From assembly GCA_037441525.1 (NCBI GenBank), contig JBBISA010000048.1, positions 1 to 31,074 on the forward strand: a stretch of DNA of 31,074 nt, given 5' to 3'. Under the pieces are notes generated by a model. The model was given only the letters and a program-made list of their open reading frames with translations. It was not told the DNA's origin and did no database searches. The translations under genes and the position numbers were made by a program. The DNA is from SKVR01 sp037441525. GTDB taxonomy: Bacteria > Bacteroidota > Bacteroidia > Bacteroidales > UBA7960. How positions within the stretch are numbered: the first letter of the stretch is position 1; every line of letters starts with the position of its first letter. Positions 7,744 to 14,084 of this stretch are shown here, piece by piece.

Positions 7744-8511
7744 ATGAAAAACAACCTTGCAAAGCGCATCATTCCCTGTCTGGATATACGCAATGGGCGA
7801 ACCGTAAAAGGGGTAAACTTTGTGGATATCCGCGATGCGGGAGACCCTGTGGAACTGGCTCAACGATATTCTTATCAGGGTGCCGATGAGTTGGTTTTTC
7901 TCGATATTACCGCCTCGCACGAAAAGCGCAAATACCTGAAATACCTTGTTGAGAAGGTTGCCGCTGCCATAAGCATACCGTTTACGGTGGGTGGCGGAGT
8001 GTCGGAAGTAGCCGATGCGGAGGTGCTGCTTGCCGCAGGAACCGATAAGGTTTCGGTAAACTCGGCGGCCATCATGAACCCCGGGCTTATTGATGAGCTT
8101 GCACAGCAGTTTGGAAGCCAGTTTGTTGTGGTGGCTATTGATGCAAAACTCGAAAATAACGGCCAGTGGCAGGTGTACCGCAATGGTGGCCGCATTCCCA
8201 TGGGTTTGGAACTTTTTGCCTGGGCCCGCGAAATGCAGGAACGGGGTGCAGGCGAAATCCTCTGGACATCAATGAACCATGATGGTACCCAAAACGGCTT
8301 TGCCAATTATACTATGCAGAAGCTAAGCACGATGTTGAACATTCCACTCATTGCATCAGGAGGTGCCGGAAAACCCGAACACTTTGCCGATGTTTTCAAC
8401 CTTGGGCAGGCCGATGCAGCCCTGGCAGCAAGTGTATTTCATTACGATACCATTCCCATTCCCATTCTAAAGAATTACCTGAAGGAACAGGGGATAAGTG
8501 TGAGGTTGTAG
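7744..8511 (+). CDS. hisF: Imidazole glycerol phosphate synthase, cyclase subunit
   Basis: Cyclises PRFAR with ammonia from HisH to IGP and AICAR. The (beta-alpha)8 barrel carries LAKRIIPCLDIRNGRTVKGVNF with the catalytic Asp14, FLDITAS, FTVGGGVSEVADAEVLLAAGTDKVSVNS, the second catalytic region VVAIDAK, GGRIPMG, and C-terminal LIASGGAGKPEHF. I chose the ATG at 7744 because HisF normally begins within five residues of LAKRIIPCLD, giving 255 residues. An ATG at 7699 would add a polar 15-residue extension and cannot be excluded. The open frame further upstream overlaps hisA and is not coding. The product IGP goes to the HisB domain of the fusion protein. Confidence 0.96.
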   Translation: MKNNLAKRIIPCLDIRNGRTVKGVNFVDIRDAGDPVELAQRYSYQGADELVFLDITASHEKRKYLKYLVEKVAAAISIPFTVGGGVSEVADAEVLLAAGTDKVSVNSAAIMNPGLIDELAQQFGSQFVVVAIDAKLENNGQWQVYRNGGRIPMGLELFAWAREMQERGAGEILWTSMNHDGTQNGFANYTMQKLSTMLNIPLIASGGAGKPEHFADVFNLGQADAALAASVFHYDTIPIPILKNYLKEQGISVRL

Positions 8512-8586
8512 GCAGCCTTTTTTGCCAATGAAATATACTGCTGGCTTATTAATCTTTGTAATTTTAGAAAATAATAAATTCATCTA

Positions 8587-8827
8587 ATGACTACCACTGA
8601 TTTAAAAAGGGATTCTGATTCAGAGTATCTCCGAAATTGATGATCACGCATTTCTGGAAACTATCAAAACAATTCTTGATGCCAGTAAAACCAAAGAAGC
8701 TATCATAAAGCAAAGTCCTGAATTGAAACAGGAGATAATATCGTCGAGATAAGAAATTGCTTCTGGAAAAATTTTTCCAAATGATGAGATCATTAATGAT
8801 TTTAATGAATGGCAAAAAAAAGGGTAA
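8587..8827 (+). pseudogene. Decayed antitoxin-like gene
   Basis: Begins MTTTDLKRD, then needs a one-base shift (between about 8602 and 8611) to continue as IQSISEIDDHAFLETIKTIL and DASKTKEAIIKQSPELKQEI. It has an in-frame TAA at 8750-8752 before a tail of FPNDEIINDFNEWQKKG. The pattern, an N-terminal MTTxxLK, then ISEIDDxxFLxxIKTILD and a charged C-terminus ending in a W-containing segment, resembles small antitoxins that precede RelE/ParE toxins in Bacteroidota. With one frameshift and one stop it is broken. No intact toxin follows; only about 70 bases remain before hisIE. The family match is from memory of the pattern; the broken frame is seen directly. Confidence 0.65.
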
Positions 8828-8900
8828 TTCTTGAAAATTAAACAAAGAGCACCTGTAACAATTATTTTTAATCTGTTCTACATCAGATAAATCCTATCCC

Positions 8901-9488
8901 ATGAACTTCGACAAATTAAACGGCCTGATACCCGCCATAATACAGGAGCCCTGTACGGGAAAGGTGTTAATGACAGGCTTTATGAACCCTGAAGCCCTTG
9001 AAATTACTAAGGCATCGGGTAAGGTAACCTTTTACAGCCGCACCCGCAAAGCCATCTGGACCAAAGGCGAAACAAGCGGTAATTTCCTGCTTGTAAAACA
9101 AATACTTGAAGACTGCGACAACGATACAGTGCTTATATACGCCGAACCCACAGGGCCGGTTTGCCATACCGGCGATACCACCTGTTTTCACAGCGACCCA
9201 GGACCCAGCCTGGGATTTTTGGCATACCTCGAAAAAGTGATTCAGGGACGCAAGGGTCAGTCGCCGGAGTCGTCATATACCGCCCGCCTGTTTGAAAAAG
9301 GGTTGCCACGCATAGCCCAAAAAGTGGGCGAAGAAGCCGTTGAAAGCATTATTGAGGCCATGAAAGGCGACAGGGAAAAATTCAAGGAAGAGGCCGCCGA
9401 CTTGTTGTATCACCTGATAGTACTGCTCGCACATCAGGAACTGGAGTTGAAAGATGTGGTGAAAGTGCTGGAAGGCCGACACAAATAA
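8901..9488 (+). CDS. hisIE: Bifunctional phosphoribosyl-AMP cyclohydrolase / phosphoribosyl-ATP pyrophosphatase
   Basis: Catalyses steps two and three of the pathway. The N-terminal HisI domain (about 1-105) shows FMNPEALEIT, FYSRTRKAIWTKGETSGN, DCDNDTVL and the Zn motif GPVCHTGDTTCF. The C-terminal HisE domain (about 110-195) shows SSYTARLFEKGLPRIAQKVG followed by EEAVESIIEA and EEAADLLYHLIVLL, an all-alpha MazG-like pyrophosphatase. The 195-residue length is standard for the fused form. It is the last gene of the his operon. The 389 bases upstream hold the antitoxin remnant, so it may have been separated from hisF by a later insertion. The 160 bases downstream hold only a weak CGATG/CATCG hairpin with no T-run. 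Confidence 0.97.
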   Translation: MNFDKLNGLIPAIIQEPCTGKVLMTGFMNPEALEITKASGKVTFYSRTRKAIWTKGETSGNFLLVKQILEDCDNDTVLIYAEPTGPVCHTGDTTCFHSDPGPSLGFLAYLEKVIQGRKGQSPESSYTARLFEKGLPRIAQKVGEEAVESIIEAMKGDREKFKEEAADLLYHLIVLLAHQELELKDVVKVLEGRHK

Positions 9489-9648
9489 AAGGTTGGCAGT
9501 CAGCCTGATTTGTTCCACAATACACGATGTATTTCATCGGCGCTTTGAGCCAGACTGCCCGCTCATAAGGTATATTGACGATATAGTTGCCCAATTATAC
9601 TATTCCTGAATCATTATGAAGTTCAGTAAAGAATGTTAGCCCTAAACG

Positions 9649-10746
9649 TTACAAAATCATTGTTATATCAATCATAACCGGCCTGGGGTCCTGGTCGAGT
9701 TGGTCGAATATTGAAATATCGCGGGCAAAGGCATACATTTCGCTATTCACTGAAATCCCCCTGAACCGATGCATTGCCTTAAAGGCAGGGTCGTTGTTTT
9801 GGGCATAAAGAGTAATAAGAGTATATTTTGAGCCCCTGTATTTGTTGTTTACATATCCAAAGAGAGTTTGGAGTGCTTCCGGACATTGATTGTGTGCGTA
9901 ATAAACCAATGATAATTGTTTTAGGGGCTCATTAATCTTTATCGGGCCTGGCAGGATGTCAAACGGAGAACAAACTTTCAAAACTGTATTAACTGCGGTT
10001 ATTGATGGATTGAGCTTAAGAACCTGATAACTTTTGTAAGGGTGCTCATCCCAACAGGCAACCATAGCTTTGATCTCACCATTTTGGCGGGCTACCAGAA
10101 AATTCTCAAGCGACAATCCTTTTATATTGGTAATATAATCTCGTAAGCGCTGTTCCGAAAAATCAGGCGCAATTTTAAACTGTTTGCCATAATTTGAATA
10201 CATTTCTGCAAGAGCAGGAATATCATCATCGGTGGGAGAGTCAATGATAAATTGATTATTGAGCTTGACCCTAAACAGTGAAAGCAGATTAAATATCTTA
10301 TTTTCGCCCAGAAACCTTGCTGCGGGTAGTCCTCCCCTGCCACTGGTAAAAACCATGGGCCGCTGGTTGTTTTTCAGGAAGTTAACAATCACCATATCCA
10401 CATTGGTTTGTTGAAGATAATCCACGGCAGTTTTTACCAGTTTAAATGCTGCCAAACCGCTACGGTAGGCTTCGTCTACCCGTAAATCAAGCATGTAGCC
10501 AATTTTCATGGGCTTACCCAGTACAACCCCATTAAAATGGACAACGCCCACCAAACCAATAATCTCATCGTCTTTGCAGGCTACCATGTGCCATGCTGAA
10601 CCATCGAGCAAACCGTGCAGGGTATTGAACCGGGAGGTGCGATTTACAAACAGGGTAATCATCCCCTGTTGATAACAGCGCCTGGAAAGGGCCTGAATCT
10701 TATCGTTATCAGAATACTCGGCAAGTCTTACTGTGATAGAGCTCAT
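9649..10746 (-). CDS. GNAT-family N-acetyltransferase, two-domain
   Basis: Probably transfers an acyl group from acyl-CoA to an unknown amine. The first half (about 1-150) has the GNAT pattern: TVRLAEYSDNDKIQALSRRC, HMVACKDDEIIGLVGVV, then MLDLRVDEAYRSGLAAFKLV as the acyl-CoA-binding V/D-R-x-x-G/A-like segment. The second half (about 180-330), with DIPALAEMYSNY, NFLVARQNGEIKAMVACWDE and LITLYAQNNDPAFKAMHRF, looks like a second, degenerate GNAT domain. Start chosen at MSSITVRLAEY; a Met five codons upstream is possible. It converges on hisIE and is divergent from the OsmC unit. Substrate unknown; the family is clear but not the role. Confidence 0.8.
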   Translation of the reverse strand: MSSITVRLAEYSDNDKIQALSRRCYQQGMITLFVNRTSRFNTLHGLLDGSAWHMVACKDDEIIGLVGVVHFNGVVLGKPMKIGYMLDLRVDEAYRSGLAAFKLVKTAVDYLQQTNVDMVIVNFLKNNQRPMVFTSGRGGLPAARFLGENKIFNLLSLFRVKLNNQFIIDSPTDDDIPALAEMYSNYGKQFKIAPDFSEQRLRDYITNIKGLSLENFLVARQNGEIKAMVACWDEHPYKSYQVLKLNPSITAVNTVLKVCSPFDILPGPIKINEPLKQLSLVYYAHNQCPEALQTLFGYVNNKYRGSKYTLITLYAQNNDPAFKAMHRFRGISVNSEMYAFARDISIFDQLDQDPRPVMIDITMIL

Positions 10747-10814
10747 GGGTTTTAAAAGCATTTATGATATGCACATGGTTTCTGAGTCAACCATCAAATT
10801 TTAACCTAATCAGA

Positions 10815-10843
10815 CAAAATTAACAATTAATTAATATTTCAAA
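10815..10843 (-). promoter_or_regulatory. Candidate promoter for the acetyltransferase gene
   Basis: On the - strand, TTTG (10843-10840) and TAATTTTG (10822-10815) resemble the -33 and -7 boxes of Bacteroidota, with a slightly short 17-base spacer. The predicted start lies about 60 bases upstream of the gene. Confidence 0.35.
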
Positions 10844-10957
10844 TTGCTGACCAATAAAACCATTAAAAATGAATCGTTTGTATTAAACTTTTGTATGCAT
10901 TTCGCTCTCTGGATTTCATTATTTGTACCAATCCATAGGGGTATTTAAGCCACTCAG

Positions 10958-10989
10958 TTTGCATAAATGCAAAATGTATCTTTTCTTTG
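10958..10989 (+). promoter_or_regulatory. Candidate promoter for the Cys-rich ORF / OsmC transcript
   Basis: TTTG (10958-10961), a 20-base spacer, and TTTCTTTG (10982-10989), which matches TAnnTTTG at all but one position. Transcription would begin near 10996, about 25 bases before the ATG of the Cys-rich mini-ORF. Confidence 0.45.
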
Positions 10990-11020
10990 CACTATTATTC
11001 ATAATTTCATAGCAAAACTA

Positions 11021-11158
11021 ATGACTACCCCGATAACTTTTTATGCAAGCCCGACTGTTCTCAGGTCTCACAGGCTGAAGGGGAATATGGCAGCTATGCC
11101 ATTTTCATCTGGTTTTTCTTGTAAGATGTGTTGTTGCATGCAACCTGGCAACTGTTAG
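11021..11158 (+). CDS. Cys-rich mini-ORF, candidate leader peptide
   Basis: A 45-codon frame beginning MTTPITFYASPTVLRSH and ending CKMCCCMQPGNC. Five of the last twelve codons are Cys and two are Met, just before the stop. No family is recognised. It lies downstream of a promoter-like sequence and upstream of a nested stem-loop and an OsmC-family gene. Runs of Cys codons at the end of a short upstream ORF are a known theme in leader peptides that sense cysteine supply, so translation of this frame might regulate osmC. An upstream in-frame ATG at 10967 exists but falls inside the predicted promoter. It could also encode a small metal-binding peptide or be fortuitous. Confidence 0.45.
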   Translation: MTTPITFYASPTVLRSHRLKGNMAAMPFSSGFSCKMCCCMQPGNC

Positions 11159-11196
11159 ACACATCGAATAATCTCCACATTTTCTTTAGGGTATTC

Positions 11197-11247
11197 TGGT
11201 TTGATGTGCTTTCCTGCAAGGTTCCGCAGGTTATTTATGTCAAACCA
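11197..11247 (+). promoter_or_regulatory. Nested stem-loop in the osmC leader
   Basis: TGGTTTGA (11197-11204) is perfectly complementary to TCAAACCA (11240-11247), extendable by three pairs with two G-U. The loop contains a second hairpin CCTGC (11213-11217)/GCAGG (11226-11230). There is no T-run, so it is not an intrinsic terminator. It sits between the Cys-rich ORF and the start at 11295 and may be a structured 5' UTR element. Confidence 0.5.
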
Positions 11248-11294
11248 TGACCATATAATCCATTCAATTACATAATAATCAAAACATTAAAACT

Positions 11295-11765
11295 ATGAGT
11301 TTACTTAATTTTTCAATTGCAGGAAAAAACAAAACTGCGACCTTGCTCGAAACTAAGGCACGGCACTTTGCAATTTTTGTAGATGAACCCGAAGCATTGG
11401 GCGGACAAGATAGCGCTCCAAACCCCGTAGAATACATACTGGCAGGATATGCCGGCTGTTTGAATGTAGTATTTCATCTGGTTGCAAAAGAACTGGAAAT
11501 AAAAATCAACAAATTGCAACTCGATATCTCAGGAGATATTCATCCCGGAAAGTTCCTGGGCATCTCGCAGGAAGAAAGGGCAGGATTCATATCGTTGCAG
11601 GTGAATATTGATATTGATTCTGATGCGCCTGCGGAAAAGATAGGCCAGCTTTTCAGCCTGGTTAAGGAAAGATGCCCGGTAAATGACAATCTGGCAAATC
11701 CTACGCCGATAAATTATTCCCTAAAAACTTCAGATAAATTGGCTTTTGAAACCAGGTTATACTAA
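11295..11765 (+). CDS. OsmC/Ohr-family protein
   Basis: Members reduce organic or lipid hydroperoxides through a reactive Cys pair, or act in sulfur handling. At 156 residues it carries both conserved cysteines: Cys55 in YAGCLNVV, on the central helix, and Cys127 in ERCPVNDNL. The N-terminal half contains the PNPVEYILAGYAGC segment typical of the YhfA-like branch. Thiol-based peroxidase activity is therefore plausible, with the electron donor unknown. The gene is alone in its unit, followed by a strong terminator. The leader region contains a Cys-rich mini-ORF and a stem-loop, hinting at control by sulfur or redox state. The ATG follows an AT-rich leader. Confidence 0.9.
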   Translation: MSLLNFSIAGKNKTATLLETKARHFAIFVDEPEALGGQDSAPNPVEYILAGYAGCLNVVFHLVAKELEIKINKLQLDISGDIHPGKFLGISQEERAGFISLQVNIDIDSDAPAEKIGQLFSLVKERCPVNDNLANPTPINYSLKTSDKLAFETRLY

Positions 11766-11798
11766 TCAAAATCGCATTATTTGCCATTTTCAACACAG

Positions 11799-11832
11799 AA
11801 GACCTCCAATTCAATTAAGGAGGTCTTTTTTT
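11799..11832 (+). terminator. Intrinsic terminator after the OsmC gene
   Basis: Perfect 9-bp stem AAGACCTCC (11799-11807)/GGAGGTCTT (11819-11827) with an 11-base loop and a run of seven T from 11826. It closes the OsmC transcript. Confidence 0.9.
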
Positions 11833-11874
11833 AATTCAATTATTTGGTTTAGTTTCGGTGCCATGCATTGTGGC

Positions 11875-11956
11875 AAAATAGAAGCCACATAATCAATAAC
11901 TTAAACCTTTAGATTTTAATGACGGTCATTAGAAAAAACGGCTAAAGACAAATTTG
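11875..11956 (+). repeat. Dispersed ~82-bp repeat, copy 1
   Basis: Nearly the same sequence occurs at 25061-25143 in the same orientation; the last 39 bases are identical and the rest differs by about five substitutions and one indel. It contains the palindrome AATGAC-G-GTCATT (11918-11930). It lies in the convergent spacer after the OsmC terminator. The remainder of this spacer holds no gene. Confidence 0.85.
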
Positions 11957-12022
11957 AGTTAATCTAATCACCGTAGTTTAATCAGAAATCTTGATATTGG
12001 AATTATTTAGTCTTTTCGTTGT

Positions 12023-12514
12023 TTAAAATCCCAGCGGTTTCATCATTGCATCCAAATCTCTCCATTTTTTGCCAATGCTATACTTTGCAGCAACGTGTGC
12101 AGGCATTTTTAATATTAAAACCTGGTACATGCCCAATCGTTTTACTCTTTTCTTCAGGATTGCATTTTCTTTGTTTTCTTCGGATATCATGCCTGCATAA
12201 ATCACCGTAAACCACTGCTCAACAATTATTTTATCTTCGTTATGGTAAGTTGCCACAAGGTTATCAATCATTGCCAGCACATCCTGGTCAATCGTTCGGG
12301 TAGTATTCTCATAAATCATTACAAAGTCGTTATATACTTTATCGTTGGGGTATTTATGTGAAATAAGGTATAAGTCGTTAAAATAGGTTTCATCAAATGG
12401 CGCTTTCTTTGAGCCATTACTTTCAACAACATATACACACCAGTTATCGAATTTTCCATTGTCGAAAACTACTAATCTGTTATTCTGTAAATGCTTTATT
12501 AGTCGTGTTGCCAT
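12023..12514 (-). CDS. Conserved small protein next to the DNA methyltransferase
   Basis: A 163-residue soluble protein without signal peptide or membrane segment. Its sequence (KFDNWCVYVVESNGSKKAPF, FNDLYLISHKYPNDKVYNDF, EQWFTVIYAGMISEENKENA, ILKKRVKRLGMYQVL, GKKWRDLDAMMKPLGF) is well ordered and protein-like, and resembles a conserved hypothetical family I associate with Bacteroidota DNA methyltransferase loci. It lies downstream of the dam-type gene on the same strand, separated by 387 bases. A role in the modification system, possibly as a restriction or accessory component, is only a guess; no nuclease motif (PD-ExK, HNH) is evident. Confidence 0.7.
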   Translation of the reverse strand: MATRLIKHLQNNRLVVFDNGKFDNWCVYVVESNGSKKAPFDETYFNDLYLISHKYPNDKVYNDFVMIYENTTRTIDQDVLAMIDNLVATYHNEDKIIVEQWFTVIYAGMISEENKENAILKKRVKRLGMYQVLILKMPAHVAAKYSIGKKWRDLDAMMKPLGF

Positions 12515-12901
12515 TTAAAAATTCAGGATTGCTTCCGACTCAGATTTCTGATAAAATTTTTTGGTATTGCAAATTAACATACCATTCCGTTGCCTTTTGC
12601 TTACTCACTATAACGTTTGGTTGATGAAAAAAAGGATTTAGACATTACTATATCACCTTTGCAAATACGGCTTTGGTGTTTCTTATTTTTGCCAAGTCCA
12701 CCCGGAATAACCAAACACATTAAAAACATCAGGATTTTTGGCAGGTCGCCATTAAATCGCTTCTTTTACTTCTCATTGCCAAAATGGCAATATGATTGAT
12801 TGCGTTCTATTCCGATTTTGTCAGTATTTCCCTTTACTATCTCAAAGGTGGCCAGAAGGCTATAGCATCGGTTTTTTCGCATCGTTATTAACTGTTTTAA
12901 A
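12515..12901. other. Non-coding spacer between the small protein and methyltransferase genes
   Basis: No supported gene on either strand. It contains an inverted repeat GTTTGGTT/AACCAAAC (about 12614 and 12705, some 90 bases apart) and a perfect 7-bp hairpin ATTGCCA (12775-12781)/TGGCAAT (12785-12791). It could hold the promoter of the downstream small gene or the remains of a lost gene such as a restriction endonuclease, but no remnant could be identified. Confidence 0.45.
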
Positions 12902-13825
12902 TCAGACTGCTCTGGCACAATCATTCCCCCTTCTTTGATTTGTAATCAGGAGCTCATTAAGTGCTCCTCTTTTTTCAGCATTTGAGTTTATGCTTCTTCT
13001 TGCACTAACCCTTTGAATGATGAAATCCGAATATAAGTTGTCAAAAAAGTTATCGTTTTCATCGCTGCCCTTTACGTCTGAATTACTTAAAATCCAGGTG
13101 TGATTCAAAAAGTCCAGTTTGCGACAAAAATCTCTTAACCGGATTTGCTCCTGGTCATTAAACTCCTCTTTTGCGTAGGAGTTGAAGCTCGAAGTTTGGC
13201 TTAACGGCTTGTAAGGAGGATCGAAGTAGAACAGTGAATTTTCTTCAGCCCATTGCAGCGTTTCCTGATAATCTCCGCAAAGAATTTCAACCTTTTGTAT
13301 TGCCCGACTAACCGCAACAATATTTTCTTTGTCGCAGATGGTGGGTCGCTTATAACTTCCCATTGGAACGTTGTATTCATTTTTGCGGTTAACCCTGTAA
13401 AGCCCGTTGAAACAGGCCCGGTTAAGGAAAATAAATAAGGCGGCTTGCCCGCTTTGCTCTTCTTTTCTTTTATTGAACAGGTCTCTTTTTTGATAATAAT
13501 ACTCTTTTTTGTCTTCTTCTTTTCCTTCGAGATCGTGAAACTCGTTTTGTAGAGTTTCAAGTATCGAAATAAGTTCTTTAGGGTGCGAAGCAATTGTCCT
13601 GTAGGTATTAATCAAGTCCTGGTTAATGTCGTTAATTACAGCCTTCTGAAGGTTTGGAAAGTTGTTAAGCATCCAAAAAAGAACAGCGCCACTACCTACA
13701 AATGGTTCAATATAAGTGAAATTTTTTGAATGGATGTTTGCAGGCAATGCCTTTTCAATTTGGCTGATAAGCTGTGTTTTACCACCAGCCCACTTTAAAA
13801 AAGGTTTTGCGTTGTTATCAGACAT
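12902..13825 (-). CDS. dam: DNA adenine N6-methyltransferase, D12 (Dam/DpnII-type) class
   Basis: Methylates adenine in a short target, typically GATC in this family. The 307-residue protein has motif X FLKWAGGKTQLISQI (9-23), AdoMet motif I YIEPFVGSGAVLFWM (38-52), the D12-typical FIFLNRACFNGLYRVNRKNE (131-150) with NVPMGSYKRP, and catalytic motif IV DPPY (202-205) followed by KPLSQTSSFNSY. This order (X, I, target recognition, IV) is the alpha class. The reading frame is intact and all key residues are present. No identifiable cognate endonuclease is nearby, so it may be an orphan methyltransferase or part of a system with the small protein downstream. It is divergent from the carboxylase operon, with a 259-base shared promoter region. 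Confidence 0.93.
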   Translation of the reverse strand: MSDNNAKPFLKWAGGKTQLISQIEKALPANIHSKNFTYIEPFVGSGAVLFWMLNNFPNLQKAVINDINQDLINTYRTIASHPKELISILETLQNEFHDLEGKEEDKKEYYYQKRDLFNKRKEEQSGQAALFIFLNRACFNGLYRVNRKNEYNVPMGSYKRPTICDKENIVAVSRAIQKVEILCGDYQETLQWAEENSLFYFDPPYKPLSQTSSFNSYAKEEFNDQEQIRLRDFCRKLDFLNHTWILSNSDVKGSDENDNFFDNLYSDFIIQRVSARRSINSNAEKRGALNELLITNQRRGNDCARAV

Positions 13826-13855
13826 TTTTTATTTTTATACCCTAATCGACGAAGG

Positions 13856-13863
13856 CAAATTTA
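13856..13863 (-). promoter_or_regulatory. Candidate -7 box of the methyltransferase gene
   Basis: TAAATTTG on the - strand fits TAnnTTTG and lies about 30 bases upstream of the gene start. The -33 region is a poly-A/T tract without TTTG. Confidence 0.3.
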
Positions 13864-13928
13864 TAACTTTCATTTTTCTTATTTTTTTTTACCATTAATA
13901 TATTATCAACCAATTTTAGGGATTGAAT

Positions 13929-13936
13929 TACTTTTG
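13929..13936 (+). promoter_or_regulatory. Candidate -7 box of the leucine/mevalonate operon
   Basis: TACTTTTG fits TAnnTTTG. It would give a leader of roughly 140 bases before the first gene. No good -33 box is seen. Downstream, two copies of the palindrome TTAATATTAA (14010-14019 and 14055-14064) could be operator sites. Confidence 0.3.
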
Positions 13937-14084
13937 GGGCGACCGCAAACCCGCTGGGATAAGAGATTGCGAATCACTGATTTTTAATTTATCGGTATGC
14001 TTGTTTAATTTAATATTAACAACTTATAAACAATCTCGTTTAACGTCTGTTTGGTTAATATTAAAATGTTAACTACAGGAAAAC

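Noticed and set aside
12605..12720. Inverted GTTTGGTT/AACCAAAC considered as an integron attC site
   Set aside because: The core sites do not match RYYYAAC/GTTRRRY in the right positions, and there is no integrase or cassette array.
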